DNA from: Lantana camara
Taxonomy: Eukaryota; Streptophyta; Magnoliopsida; Lamiales; Verbenaceae
Direction of reading: 5' to 3'
NCBI GenBank assembly: GCA_037501455.1
Contig: CM074864.1
Span: forward strand, 35,428,001 to 35,492,000
DNA length: 64,000 nt
The notes beneath the pieces are model-generated. The model saw only the letters and a list, made by a program, of their open reading frames with translations, was not told where the DNA came from and made no database searches. Shown piece by piece: positions 34,279-46,528 of this stretch (its first letter is position 1; the number at the start of each line of letters is the position of its first letter). The position numbers and the translations under genes were made by a program.

Positions 34279-35600
34279 AACGCAGTAGGAAAGAAACGAA
34301 CAGCAACAGTTCACGCAGAACAGGGGAGCAAATGAAGGCAAAACAGGGCAAGAATACACACAAGACTTCAACCAACAATTAGGCAAACAATTAAATAGAT
34401 TAAAGTGCTGCAAAACTCAGCAAAACATATCCTTAACGCACCAAAATTCACGCAGCTGCAGCAACACGAAAATAAGGAGGAAAAGAAGTCATTTTCATAC
34501 AAAATTCATTAATGGTATCTCATTAAATCTTCAAATGCCACAAAATATATGTCCATAAATGAAATAAGGGAGTTAAAGTGATCACTTTCATGCTTTAAAA
34601 CAATCAAAACCATCAATGATTCAAAGAGATCAAGAAATTGCTTCATAACCTAGCTATTCATTTATTTCCTTCAAAGTCCATGAATATAAGCTCAAATTTA
34701 GGGATACATGGCTTAAAATGAACACAGATGAACATATATAACAATCCCTAACTCACCTCTTGAATTGGTTGAAGGTTGTAAGAGATTAGAGCTCAAAATC
34801 TCCAAGATGGCCAAAGTGACGGGTTGAAACTGGAAGTCTGATGTTTAGCTGAGTTTTTATCTTGGGTTGAGAGTGTGACTTGAAATGGGGTGGTTAGGGT
34901 TGATTTAGGTTTCCGAAAAGTCCAACCATGGTTAATTTGGATAAGTATGGTGAGAGTTATGATTAAAATGGTAAAGTGTGGCAGTTTTGCAGCCGATTTG
35001 TTTTTCGGTTGAATTTCGGAGGTTCAAATGATTTTGGAAAAATATGAGGCTAAATTCAATCAACCCGAATCTTCGATACGAGCTCAAGATATCACATACG
35101 GAACCAAGGGTGCGGTAATTGCTCGTTAGACCCCGATTTGGTTCCAAAACTCAAATTAAATTCGTTATCACGTCAAACGAGATCGAAAACATGAAACGAG
35201 CATATAGACATGTTCATAAGACATAAATCTACGACATACTAAATTTCCACGAAATTTCGATTTCAATTCATATAAGAACGAAGCACGATTAAAACACTCT
35301 TGCGCAAAACATTAACAATTTCATAACATTACCAATTAAATAACAAAATTAAATTCCATTTTAAAATAAATAAAAGTCAACGATTAAAATGTTGAAATTA
35401 ATTAATATAATTAAAGATATAATTAATCAACATTAACACATAATTATCAATTAATTATACTAATTAATGAAATAAAATAAAATAAAATAATGACAATTTA
35501 TAATGAAATTAAATATTTAAAACCCTTATAAACAATTAATTCGCGAGAATTGGTAAACACATACGTCATACTTGTACGACTGAAAAGTCGGGTCGTTACA

Positions 35601-35615
35601 ATCACTCCCCCTTAA
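35601..35615 (-). other. Polypurine tract of element D
   Basis: The minus strand reads TTAAGGGGGAGTGAT directly before the LTR start TGTAACGAC. Confidence 0.85.
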
Positions 35616-35660
35616 AAGAATCCATCCTCGGATTCACTGTTCGCCTGGAAACAATTAATG

Positions 35661-35900
35661 AGAGAACCCCGTCCCTCGTAAGCAATAATGAGAGAACCCT
35701 GTCTCTCAAAAGCAACAAAGAGAGAACCCCGTCTCTTGAACAACAATGAGAGAACCCCGTCTCTCAAAAGCAGTAAAGAGAGAACCCCGTCTCTCGAACA
35801 ACAATGAGAGAACCCCGTCTCTCAAAAGTAGCACAGAGAGAACCCCGTCTCTCAAAAGCAACAAAGAGAGAACCTCGTCTCTCGAACAACAATGAGAGAA
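35661..35900. repeat. GAGAG-CTCTC hairpin minisatellite, element D
   Basis: Eight full units plus a partial one. Units of 28 and 30 bp tend to alternate by their spacers (GAACAACAAT against AAAAGCAACAAA). Each unit is GAGAGAACCCCGTCTCTC, a 5-bp inverted repeat with a C-rich loop. The array lies beside the PPT. The frame at 35706-35942 simply translates the array. Confidence 0.88.
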
Positions 35901-35922
35901 ACACCACTGAGTCACAAAATAA

Positions 35923-36366
35923 TTACACGCAAAGAGTAGCACAAGGCCAAATACAACAAGTAAGATTCAGATAATTCACACAAGGGTAGATACTAAATAT
36001 CCATTCCAACCTTATCAAGGAACAATAAAAATATTCAATTAGCAAAACATATAGCATTAAGAAATCATTTAAATTTAAATTGCATGTATGCATATACCAT
36101 GAATGTTTTATGTACCGTTCACCGTAGCCAAGGAATTTGAAGTTGATAACTTTATGGCCCAACTGTTTGGTCTGACCCAAAAGCTGGCTCAATTCTTGAC
36201 TTATCTTTGATACCTCTAGCGTATATCCGGTTGAGAATGAAATCAGACCTTCGATCGATTCTATTCTTGATTCTGTTCGGATCCTTACTCCCGGATTATC
36301 TTCCTTGATTTGGTGATGCCCTTGGACTTCAAATAGACCTCTCGGAGGTGACGACCCAGCTTTCAA
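35923..36366 (-). CDS. Frame across the intron 3 donor, element D (unrecognised)
   Basis: This is a 147-residue frame. Its first 80 or so residues, up to the donor at 36122, look helical (ESRIESIEGL, SKISQELSQLLGQTKQL), as in a coiled coil. The rest is hydrophobic and T-rich, as intron would be. B and A have short helical frames in the same place. No family recognised. Confidence 0.3.
   Translation of the reverse strand: MKAGSSPPRGLFEVQGHHQIKEDNPGVRIRTESRIESIEGLISFSTGYTLEVSKISQELSQLLGQTKQLGHKVINFKFLGYGERYIKHSWYMHTCNLNLNDFLMLYVLLIEYFYCSLIRLEWIFSIYPCVNYLNLTCCIWPCATLCV
36122..36122 (-). other. Intron 3 donor, element D
   Basis: CTACG|GTGAACGGTACAT followed by CATTCATGGTATATGCAT. A possible acceptor is GTGACTCAG near 35908, not certain. 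Confidence 0.4.
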
Positions 36367-37163
36367 TCTCTAAATTATCTTCATACACTATCTCCAATTA
36401 TACAGTTACTGGTTTAGTCCTTCATTGGTGACTTGGTTAAATGGAATTCATTGACATTATCTATAAACAAGATAACTTTACCAAGTTCCCCTTCTTAAAA
36501 ACTACTTAAGAAATCCTTCAGGAGTTCCCCAAGAATACAATTATCTTTGGTACCCAAATCACGTACACGTGAATACCCAAATGAACCTATCTCTTCGACG
36601 CCTCATGGGAGTCTCCAACACAGGGGTAGTAATCTAACCCCCACTTTGAAGGTCTAGGTCTGAAGAATCATCTCACCCTTTCCCCATCACTATTATTAGG
36701 ATTTCGTGCCCACCGTGGTTCGTATTTTTGTTGTTCCTACTAAAGTATTTCCTCAAGCACAACCTTCAATTTAAGTTCATTTCTTAGTCGTGCTCTCCCC
36801 CTTAAGAATTTCGTCTCCTCGGGTTGATCCCTATTCATCACCTCATAGTCGGAATGCTTGATCTACTCGAAATAAGCAATTCTAATAAAGAATTACATTC
36901 GATGTATTATCCACATTCACTTGGGAGCGATCAAATTGAATGACATCCTCATTCCTTCGTTCTTTAAATCCTCTTTTTAACTGAAACTCCTTTTTCTTTC
37001 CTGTCCGTTCTGAAGATCCCGAAATCCACTTCAACTCCTTTAGTTTATGAAATATCATTTCCATCTCCATCTCAACCCTATCATCGGGGAAGGTTTTTCT
37101 TCATCACGGTTTGATAGAGCTTTGATTGGAATAATAGTTGAAGCCTCAAGCGAGAAAGGCATC

Positions 37164-37342
37164 CTAACAAGTAAACACTCGAATAATGCTTGTTGAGTTA
37201 AAGTGCCAATGTTATGAAGTACATATTTCACAGTAAAACATACAACACAAAGGAAATCACAATATTAAAGTGCATAAAATAAAATCAAACTATATAAATG
37301 CAAGGTATAATGCGCGTGCCATAGATGCAATGAACCTATCAC
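37164..37342 (-). other. Probable intron 2 of element D
   Basis: Donor CTACG|GTGATAGGTTC and acceptor TTACTTGTTAG|GATGCC enclose 179 bases, with TTAACTCAACAAGCATT before the acceptor. Confidence 0.6.
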
Positions 37343-38684
37343 CGTAGTCGCTTTTGGCTCGATAACTTATTCTTCATTCCTCTAATTACGGCTTGATTTG
37401 AGCTCGTTGTTCCTTTTTCTTTGTTTACCCAAGACCTTCTAAATTTTCAAAGTTTCCCTTATATCAACTTGTGTGTCTCCGTGGCCCGAGATTACAATTC
37501 TTGAACCCAAAGTCTTCTACACCCATGGAGTTGGGCATTTCGAATCCTTCCTGAGATGGGTCTCCAATTGTTGCCCGAATCTTCTCCATGGTTGTTACTT
37601 CTTTTGAAGCTCCTTTGACCATTCGTTATGAGATTAATTGATTGAAGGAACTCACCTTCCAATTGCTTACACTTGAGCACATAATTTCCCTTCAACAGCT
37701 ATTTACTTTTCTTTATCGCTCCTATTTGTTACCCTGTAACTCTCACTTCGACCTCACAACATGACAATTCAACTTGGATCTGGAATGTAAACTCCAATTT
37801 CGATTTAAGATAGGACTTTGAGTATAGTTACCTTCCATAGCCTTGTACTTACCGCGTTGATTGATTTTCTTAAACTCTATTCAATCCAACTTCTTCCTCA
37901 CCCGGGGTCCGAAGCATCTCTAGTTTCTCTTATTTTCTTTTCTTCCGATCTTAGCTTCCAATAGTCTGATTTATTGGAAATCCTTCTTTACCGAGTCATA
38001 TGGTTCCTTTTCACTGATCCTGATACGTTCTGAATCTTCTACTCCGAACTTGAATTCAAATACTTGATTCATCAGCTACCACTAAACTCGGGAACTTCTC
38101 CACAAGTCAATCTTCCATTCCGAATCCTACTTCCCATTCCTAACGAGAAGATCTTCTCCCTTGACTTTAAACTTAGGAGTTGGCAAAATACGGCCTTCAC
38201 CCTGAGTAAAGCTACTAACCAGAGAAATCTCTTCAGCGATCCGAACCCCTAACTAAAGTACCTTCAAGATTTCTTCACTCCATCCTCGAGTTAGATGATC
38301 CTATGGAATCCGGTCGAAATCCCTTTTCGTAGTAGAGGCATAAGTATTAATCTTTTAAGCTACAACCCCAGATTCGAATCTCCTATCTCGGGCTCCTTCA
38401 CCCAAACCTTAGCCCCAATTAGTAAAGGCCATGACTCTCGAATCCTTGAATATTACTTCCCGGTGCAGTCCACAGTTTATTCGGTTTAAACGTAAAACTC
38501 GGGGTTTAGTTCCCATCTTTATCTTGAACTCCCATCTTATAACGTTGTCGTAAGGATCACCAATTACCCGAATTCCTCTAAGTCCCGAGAGTCTTCTTTA
38601 AATAATCCACACCTAAAAAGAAGAGCTCGTGGCGAGGAGTTGTGATCGTGAGAATTGTCCGTGGTTTGATGTTGTAAGAATATC
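37343..38684 (-). other. Element D exon 2 region, no recognisable protein
   Basis: These 1342 bases begin GATATTCTTACAACATC then AAACCACGG, as in A and E. Short frames in either direction are not conserved among elements, and I see no zinc knuckle or pol motif. Confidence 0.4.
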
Positions 38685-38887
38685 CTACAATCACAACTCA
38701 TCTCAAATATAAATGCATGCCGGTTAGTAAGTGCATATGACACGTAATTAGCACCAAGAACATGTATTTAATGCAAAAAGGCAACACATACTTGAAATGT
38801 TTAAAGTAAAACAAGTTCAACATATAAATTTTCAACATTTTGCATCTAACACCATCAGGTAAGGTCAAGAATCAATGCGATGCACAC
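38685..38887 (-). other. Probable intron 1 (leader) of element D
   Basis: Donor TCAAT|GTGTGCATCG and acceptor GTGATTGTAG|GATATTC enclose 203 bases. Confidence 0.6.
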
Positions 38888-38964
38888 ATTGACAATTAGT
38901 CCCTACGCTTTACGACCTAAACAGACTCAATCATAACACGCAAGCTCCGGTTTTGCAACCTGGA

Positions 38965-38977
38965 GGCTCTGATACCA
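38965..38977 (-). other. Primer-binding site of element D
   Basis: The minus strand reads TGGTATCAGAGCC, a full match to the initiator Met-tRNA complement, 8 bases inside the LTR edge. Confidence 0.9.
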
Positions 38978-38985
38978 CTTAAGGA

Positions 38986-39166
38986 TCTAGCACCCCAGAC
39001 GGAAGGTACCACATCCCCCGTACCGGGACCCGTCCCGCATATGAAATGGAGAGTCCATACACGAGCCGAATCACGACGAATGGGGACTCACTCACACACT
39101 AGGCTACGTGGGAGCTAGAACCTCGAAACCAAATATACAAGTTCATGAATTTAAATACGTGTGCGG
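38986..39166 (-). mobile_element. Element D, 5' LTR, segment 1
   Basis: It begins TCTAGCACCCCAGACGG (terminal TG now TC) and runs to TGCGG (39162-39166), where the copia element is inserted. It matches 32043-32225 closely. Confidence 0.85.
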
Positions 39167-39550
39167 TGTTGGAAAACACGAATCAGAAAGCAGCGGAATT
39201 TAAAAAATTTTCCCAACAAAAGGACCTTGAACTCGCAATCGTGTAACCAAATTCGTAAAGATAGAAAACTTACTTTTCTTTTATTCTTTCTTGAAGCGTT
39301 TCAAGCCACCCAAGAACGCTCTTCTCGCGTCTTGATCCCCTCTCCTTGGTAAAGCTCGAATCTTCAAACTTCTAACTTGAAGTCTCTAGAGAAAGTCCAC
39401 CAACTTGATCACAATCTAACTAGTAAGGATGCTAGTTCTCTAGTTAGTGTTTAGGCTTAACCTAGGGTTTAATTTAATCTTGGAGAAAGGAAGGTGTTCA
39501 ACACATGAACCAAGAATTGTCTATTAGCTCTAAAGGGGAGCATGAGCTCC

Positions 39551-39562
39551 CCTATATATAGG
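39551..39562 (-). promoter_or_regulatory. TATA box of copia 3' LTR
   Basis: CCTATATATAGG, palindromic, follows GGGAAAGGGG-type sequence on neither host gene; on the minus strand it lies about 330 bases downstream of the G-box cluster, as expected for the LTR promoter. The second LTR has it at 46915-46926. Confidence 0.6.
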
Positions 39563-39892
39563 AAAGGGGAGGGGCGGCCGAACCTAGTCCTAATGGACAA
39601 AGGATTTGGTCCCTCTCTCTCCTATTACTTGATGATCAAGTATTTTCCAACTTTGACTTTGAATTCTAATTCAAGTCAACTTTTAAGAGAGCTAAAAATA
39701 TCCAAACTATTTTTGGATAATTTTATACTTTATTTATTATAAAATAAATAACTTATTTTTATCTAATTAATTAATTCGTAATTAATTAACTAGATTATTT
39801 TCTCCAAAATTAGACTTTCTTTTTAATTCAAAATTAAACCAAAGTCTATTAAATAATTAACTAATTAATTATTTAAATTATATATATATACA

Positions 39893-39949
39893 CACGTGTC
39901 ACAGTGACACGTGTCACTCACGTGAGTCACACGTGTGACTTCACACGTG
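39893..39949. promoter_or_regulatory. CACGTG cluster, copia 3' LTR
   Basis: Five CACGTG palindromes in 57 bases, in contexts such as GACACGTGTCAC and CACACGTGTGAC. Confidence 0.65.
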
Positions 39950-41102
39950 TGGGACCCTCTTGGCCAGATTAACTCGTTTAATCATTTTCAAGCCTCAACT
40001 CATGTAACCAAGTTGTTGTGTGTGACCCTCTAGGTTCTCAATTCAATTAGCAGTGACCCTAATTAATTAATTCACTAATTAATTAACCAGTCCACAGATT
40101 AAACGACCATAGTCTAGCAGCAGGTGTTTAACCCCTAGCTGAATTGGAATGTTCGGATTCGACAGAACCTTTAAGTCATTGATTCATATGAGATACAATC
40201 CTCCTACTTACTATCTCTCAACCAAGATCTAGGGCAAGGGAATAATCAGAACCCTAATAATCCGGTCTTAAAGCTAAGTGCATTTCATATCCATTTGATC
40301 TCAATCCAAGAAACCCTTTTCTTGATGTCTTGATCTACTGCCTTGGCCAAGGACTCCATATGGCATATGAATGACTTACACAATAAGAGATCACCTTGCA
40401 AATGCAAGTGTAGGTCCTTTCTTGATTCTCATTCACTTTCATGAGTCACTTGTGCAGCCCCAGCATAAGCCTTGAATCAGTTGTCTATGGCGACACCCTT
40501 TAAAGCTTATACCTAAGACTACAGAGTTAAATCATAAAGTGAGAAGGAACCTCAAGTCTAAGGATCAATTAATCACATCAATGACTCGTGAGATATTTCC
40601 TAATCTGGAAGTTTCCATTTCCTGAAATAGAAACTTCCTTTCCCATTTAGGAATGTTCTCACATGGGGCACCTCAGTGAACTTACTTATTAAAGTAAGCA
40701 CCCTCATGTATCACGCACGTATCAACTATACACTTTGCACCTCCATGAAACAAGGTGGTCCTTCTTAAGGGCGTGATCCTACAAGCAAGCCTTAGAGGAG
40801 TCAGGTTGACACTCCCACTGTCTGTAGGACTCATCGGCTTGGAGTATTTTACTAATCATGACTTATGTGATATAGGGCTCGTTTCATGAACCATTTCACC
40901 TAAATGGTAGAGTCCTAAAGTCATCAGGATTAGGGGAGTTCTCATACATGCACACATAATGGAAACACTCAAAACACGTATTGGCATATAAAGAAGTATT
41001 TGCCTATGATTAATCGTATATTATTCAAAGATTGTCTGTGATATAAGAAAAGTCCCAAAGCAGATTATGTCGAATCGACTTTCTAGGGCACTATTCCTAA
41101 CA

Positions 41103-41113
41103 ATCTCCCACTT
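41103..41113 (-). other. Polypurine tract of copia element
   Basis: The minus strand reads AAGTGGGAGAT directly before TGTTAGGAATAG, a typical plant copia arrangement. Confidence 0.85.
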
Positions 41114-44100
41114 GCCCGTAAAAGCAATTTAGGTACTCTAAGTCCCATCTTCTCAAGATGCACTTAGAGACCCTGTTGACTTTGGGCGTTTCCAAAGTGG
41201 ATCTGCTATATTCTCTGCTGATGTGACCCTCTTGTTTACACATCTCTTAGGAAACACCTTTTCCTTATAAAGTGATTCGTAATCACGTGTTCAGTCTCTT
41301 GGTGAGGTCTTGGTTCTCTTACTTGAGCAACCATCCTTTTTATCGTACAATATGATCAAGGAGTTGTTTTCATGCTAGGAACTTCATCTAACAAGTTAGA
41401 TGGAGTTTCTTACCCAAACACTTAACTTAGTGTTATATAATACGACTAAGTTCTCAACTACGATAGTTGAGTTTTGCAATGTCCGTCCTTGGAACCCCTT
41501 TCCAACACTTTGCATTACCATTCTGGTAGAAGTTGTATCCTTTCAATGATTTCATAATCATCTATGTTTGATGAACGGTTACATCAAATATCCTTCTAAC
41601 AATAAGATCTGTTGGGCTCTGTAAACTAATACATATCCTCATTTCTTCTCAAGTACTCTGAGGACATCCTTTACAGAGATCTAATGACCTTCTCTGAGGT
41701 CATATTAGATTCGGCCTACTACGCTTAGTGTTGCGCCATATCTAATTTAGTACATAACTTTTCATACATTATGCACCCTTTCACTTAAAGGGATTTTGGA
41801 CATTCTAACTTTCTCAAAGTTATCTTAGGACACATACTCTTCAAAAGAGATGTTCCATTGTCCATACTAAACTCCTTTTAGTACCGTGGTTATGTACTCA
41901 TTTTGTGATAATCCTTCTATTCTCTTAGATCTATCTTTTATAGATCTGAATGTCGAGAATATAGGATAATCACTAAGATCTTTCATGTCAAATTGTTTCT
42001 TAAACAAGAATTGGTAACTTTGACCTCGTCCTTGACATTCCTAATGAGAAGGATGACGTTTTCTAAAGAACCAAAAATTGACTCTTACATCACTAACTTT
42101 CCTATGTACACTTTGAGACTTATTCGACTTCCATCTGTGTCAAACGATTTGACTATCCTATGGAATCGAATTGTCTAATCCTAGAAGCCTTTATCAATCC
42201 ACAGATTGACTTTAGGGATTTGCATACCTTATGCATACTCCCACTGAATATGAGATTTATAGAAATACCTTATTTCAGTCTCTTTCAATCTCATATTGAA
42301 CAAGATAGTTCTAATATTCATTTATCATATCTCATAGTCAGAATATGAGGATATGGCAAACACAACCCAAATGGACTTTTGCATTTCAACCGTCAAGAAG
42401 GTTGTAATACTTTCCATTTACTCGAAGCTCTAGGAGCTTGATCTTATCAGGTGGATCAACTAAGGTCAAAACTCGGTTTAAGTATATGGAATCCATATTG
42501 GATTTCAAGGCTTGCTTACACTACTCAGATTCCAAATCTGACAGTGTCTCCTCTTCAAGTAATTACTTGGCTATCTAGGAACGCGTTCTAAACGCATCTT
42601 AAGAGAAGGGTTTCACACGTGTACATACTCTAAAATTTGGCTAAGTTTTATCAGATGGGCTCGTTTCTTCTATATGTGGCATGAATATTTTTCCTCAAAT
42701 TTCTTTCAGGTCTGCTTGCTTGCCTTTCTTCTTCTATAGGAACGATTCCTTAAGAAAGGTACATTCCTTTGGGACAAACAACCTTTGTGCAAGGGAATCG
42801 CAAAACTGATATCCAATATCATTGTATAAACTTGAACTCATTTCAAGCTTATCTCCCACTATCCTCTTCAAGTAAGAGGATTCCATTGAATTCTTGGATA
42901 AGAATAATTAGGGAATTTAGTATGCCACTTTGCATAGTGGAACTGAAGGACTGATTTTGGAAGGTACTAAATTCAAAATCTCTAACTGCATATTCTAGGA
43001 GTTTATTCCTAGAATGATTATAAGTCAGTAAAGCTTGCTATGGAATGGACCATATCCTATAAGGTTTCAATCCCTCATTCGGAAACACTAAGGTGTTCTC
43101 GAATTAGTTTACTGAGAGATAATCCTATTATCTCTAAGATGACTAAGGAATTAGTTACTAAGATATTGGTTATCTCGATCATATCGATTTACCTATAACT
43201 TATGACTACTTCGGTTCCTAACCTCCTTTCGAAATTCTAAGAATTTCATATAAGTTTCGAATTTGTACTTTAACAAGTACATTCATTCATAATGGTTAAA
43301 CTGACGATTGTATCTAGTGCTTACATTAAGCATCTTACACTCATCAGCATGGATCGAAATCCACTATAATTTTGGAACGTTCCATGTTTCTTATAAACGG
43401 GATTCAGGAACGCTTCCCTCATGACTGGATTCACAGGAAGTCAACACTATAGGTTCATTTTCATAGAATGATCCTAAGGTGTCTGACTTGCTAATCCTTT
43501 TATATCTCAATGTTCCAAAGTAATTCGAAGCTTTGTCATCTCACTTACTTTTGTTATCTCGTCGTATGTTCAGAACATTAGTGCCTTGAGTCTTTGCACA
43601 ACGGCTTATGCAGAATTGACTTAAGACTAGTAAATTCTATTCCTAGTAGAATTACTAAACGAGGTAACATTTCAAAGTACTCATACTCTTTGCAGTTCCC
43701 TTTCAAAGTCCTTATTTGCTACCATAGAAGCAAACGTCCTATTTGATCTCTAGTGTCTTTTGGGCGTGCCCCTTACATGCCCCTCCATTGGGCTCTTAAG
43801 GGTTTCTTCTTCTTTAGGCCTTCAAGCCTTTAACATAGGGAGTTTTAGAAGAAGAATTAACCATCTCAACCTTTTATTCCTTCTTAAGGATGCTCTCAAC
43901 CATTATCAACTTAAATGATTAACTATGCTACATTAGCATCATTCTAGTTGAGCATAAAGGGTTTGATTGATAGTCGAAGCAATGTAAGCAATCAGTGCAT
44001 TGAGAACTCTTTTCTCAGTTGATGACCGAGACCATAAGATCTTCAAATAAGATCTTTAGACCTTGTTCGTGAGCACTTGTTTCCTCATTTGGAATATTGA

Positions 44101-44800
44101 ATAATTCCATAATGTTATACCTTGTAACGTTTTTATGAGGTGGTTCAATTGCTTTTAAGTGGTTTGGAAAAATCCATTCACCTCAGATTGCTTCTCTTTT
44201 GGCCCGGGTCGACTTTTCACAATTGAAAACTTCGCCCTTTAGAGAACGCCTTTCTCTAGTCGGGTTCTAAAATGGATTTTAGGATCCGAAGCCATTTAGA
44301 GTTAGTTAGGACTTAGTCAACTTATTTGACTTAAGGATGGATACGAATGGGTTTGCATTTCATATTGTAGAGAATCACAGAACTACAACCTAAATGCTAA
44401 GCAGAGAAAATGTGGGCATGCTGAATTATAACGATATACAAAAGATAAGGTCTTTAATCTAATGTAGCTCCCACTGTTTTTCAAAGATCTATAATTCCCA
44501 AAGATCTAAGAGGAACACGTTTCCCAATGGGTACTAAGATCCTAAGCATTTTACCTCGAACCCACGACTCGCGGACATTCTAAGCAAAATCCTAGGTAGG
44601 TACAACTTACCAATTCTAACACCTTTAGAACTCTTAGTAATTGTTTTTGCATCACTCATCTTTCAATATGGACCCACGACTCGTGCGACATCCATATTTA
44701 CTTAGGCGTTAAGCTAGACCCATCAATCATAAGATCATGATCAAAACTTAGTTCGAACGACCCACGACTCGCGGACATCGCCCTTGCCAAAATTAACCAC
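41110..44800 (-). pseudogene. Copia gag-pol polyprotein remnant (many stops and frameshifts)
   Basis: Minus-strand traces appear in copia order. A nucleocapsid knuckle remnant lies at about 43690-43745 (CFYGSK...KGNCKEY, two ligands lost). The integrase core is at about 43080-43282 (YLLKYKFETYMKFLEF, then YLRDNRIISQ). The reverse transcriptase is at about 41950-42230, where the YVDD-box position reads LENVILLIRN, followed by FDMKDLSDY. RNase H is at about 41150-41780 (MYEKLCTKLDMAQH for the usual MYAMLCTRPDIA, then EYLRRNEDMY, and SAENIADPL near the end). Stops and frame changes fall in every domain and the catalytic YVDD is gone, so no enzyme can be made. The gag N-terminus and protease are not resolved. 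Confidence 0.85.
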
Positions 44801-44881
44801 GAAATATTGATCATTTAAAATGATCAATTAGGTAACTAAGAACTAATAAGCTCCACTAGCTATCCCACGACTCGTGGACAA
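44561..44881. repeat. Four dispersed copies of CCCACGACTCGYGGACAT in copia leader/gag
   Basis: Copies start at 44561, 44673, 44761 and 44864, spaced 88-112 bases, in otherwise unique AT-rich sequence. CGAGTCGTGG and its near-complement give local symmetry. Function unknown. Confidence 0.7.
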
Positions 44882-46054
44882 TAACTAGCTTTACTTACTA
44901 AACTTAAAACCTATTGATGGAATGCTAGGAATTTAATTCAAAATTTGCATCTCGAATTAAATACCTATTATTCGAAATGAGCTTAATATTTAATGGGAAT
45001 TTTCGAATCAACCGAAGAGTTGTTCGGTTCGACCTCACCAACATATCTGTTATCCAATTTAATTAGTCTTGATTAATGCAAGTACAACTTAAATGCATTT
45101 CAAACAAACACATAAACAGATAACATGTCCTAGCATGATACTAACATGAGATGATCATGGGTTCTACCTATCTTATGCGTGATATGTGGGAGCCACTCCA
45201 CAATCACAAGTTCTAACATACATGCCACATAAACAGTTTAAATCACATAAGGGAAAGCGGTAACAAAATACGAGCCCTATCTCTATTACATTTAACAATT
45301 GAGATTCCCCTCCCTAACATTTTGAGGGGTCTTCACTTATGGCCTCCTTGTTACTTGAATGTGGTCCATCTTACTCCATGGGTGCATTGTCTCCAAAATG
45401 AAAATAAAACCTCACCACCTATCTCTACTCTCAAATTACAATAAAAAGAAAAACACATAAAGTAATAAGGCTCAATCTTCATATTGGCCTTAGACAATTA
45501 CACGGGGCATACCCCGGCCTCAAAAACAGTAATATGGAAAGCCACATAATAAATCACATAACAGTACGCACATAAGTGAGGCTCCAACCTCAATTGAAAA
45601 ACGCAACTATAGGGCTCCAACCCCAATTTAAACCATCCATGTGCATAAATTAAAACCATACATAGATCTAAACCCATGATCACCTAACATGCTTTTGCAA
45701 GAATTTAAATTTAACCAATAAATTAAAATTCTCGTTTCAAGTCCTAATGACTTAAAACACGACTTAGATGCAATTCTTGTTCCAGAGCCTTTTCTATAAA
45801 ACTCGAAAAATAATAAACTAATAAAATTCCAATTAATTTCTGAAAATTAATAATTTTATTCTTTCAATATTTTCATAAAATATAGTTTGTAATTTTTCCA
45901 AAATTTAAATCGCTTAAATTTTCAAAAATCCCAATTTAATCAAAATTTTAAAATAATTTTATTTTAGCAAAACTGATTTTAAAAGATAAAATTAAAATAA
46001 AATTTAAATCAGGATTTTACGGACCGAAAACACAAAAACACGAAACACGAAAAC
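44882..46054 (-). other. Copia 5' leader, AT-rich part
   Basis: I see no recognisable protein or RNA gene between the gag remnant and the GC-rich block; frame 45498-45683 is unsupported. The leader is unusually long for copia, about 1.5 kb or more. Confidence 0.4.
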
Positions 46055-46262
46055 GGGCCCGAAAAGGGGCCTAGCCGCGCGAGGCACTTTCGCGCAGCAG
46101 CGCCCGCCGCGACTAGGCGGGCTGGGCAGGCGTCCCGCGCGGTTGCGGGACTGGCTGGGCAGGCGCGCCCGGGACGGCGCCCGCGCGGTTGTGGGAGGAG
46201 CTGGGCGGCAGCGGCGGGCCTGGGCGTGCGACGTGCTAGCACGCCTAGGCTCGTCCTTTTCG
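46055..46262. other. GC-rich block in copia 5' leader
   Basis: About 200 bases dense in GCGC, CCCGCGCGG and GGCTGGGCAGGCG, in an otherwise AT-rich window. Part is an imperfect tandem repeat (GGGCAGGCG and CCGCGCGGTTG each twice, about 50 bp apart). The overlapping frames 46009-46296 and 46143-46442 on opposite strands are by-products of this composition. Confidence 0.8.
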
Positions 46263-46514
46263 TGTTCCGTTTCGTGTCCAGGTTTCTCAAAACCAATTCA
46301 ATCCAAAATTAAAAAATTCGATTTAAACATATTTCAATCAAAACGGTTTTCAAAAACACAATTTAAGAAAACAGTTTCAGAAATTCAGGAAAAATTACAG
46401 TTTCGTATTTCAGGCTTTCTAAAAGAACTCATGAATACCTAATTCGCATCTAAGCCTAAGAATTTCTACCAAATTCAGAATAATTGAGACGAATCAGAAA
46501 CACGATTAACGAGG

Positions 46515-46528
46515 TGGCTCTGATACCA
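46515..46528 (-). other. Primer-binding site of copia element
   Basis: The minus strand reads TGGTATCAGAGCCA, two bases after the LTR end TTCCAACA. It matches the initiator Met-tRNA complement. Confidence 0.92.

Larger units (their letters stand above)
32043..35600 (-). mobile_element. Element D, 3' LTR
   Basis: This 3558-bp LTR ends GTCGGGTCGTTACA beside the polypurine tract. It contains the LTR hairpin near 32826-32855, (TA)n at 33783-33812 and the palindrome cluster at 34161-34278. Overlapping frames at 32838-33504 and 34016-34413 are chance frames; the Pro/Gly/Arg-rich ones are produced by the palindromes. Confidence 0.87.
39167..41102 (-). mobile_element. Copia 3' LTR
   Basis: It abuts the polypurine tract at 41103. 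It contains a TATA box (39551-39562) and five CACGTG motifs (39893-39949). Plus-strand frames in it are chance. Confidence 0.92.

Noticed and set aside
34016..34413. Overlapping Pro/Gly/Arg-rich minus-strand frames (also 50301-50694, 6211-6450, 28999-29196)
   Set aside because: They translate the GC palindromes in several frames; no frame is consistently open between LTR copies.
35661..35900. CRISPR-like array of short palindromic repeats
   Set aside because: The repeats are contiguous minisatellite units without unique spacers, in a plant retrotransposon, and recur at the same place in elements A and E.
46009..46442. Pro/Arg/Ala-rich frames on both strands
   Set aside because: Composition artefact of the GC-rich block in the copia leader; opposite-strand frames overlap and neither resembles a known protein.
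46515..46528. Possible tRNA fragments at TGGTATCAGAGC sites
   Set aside because: These are primer-binding sites of LTR elements; no cloverleaf can be formed around them.
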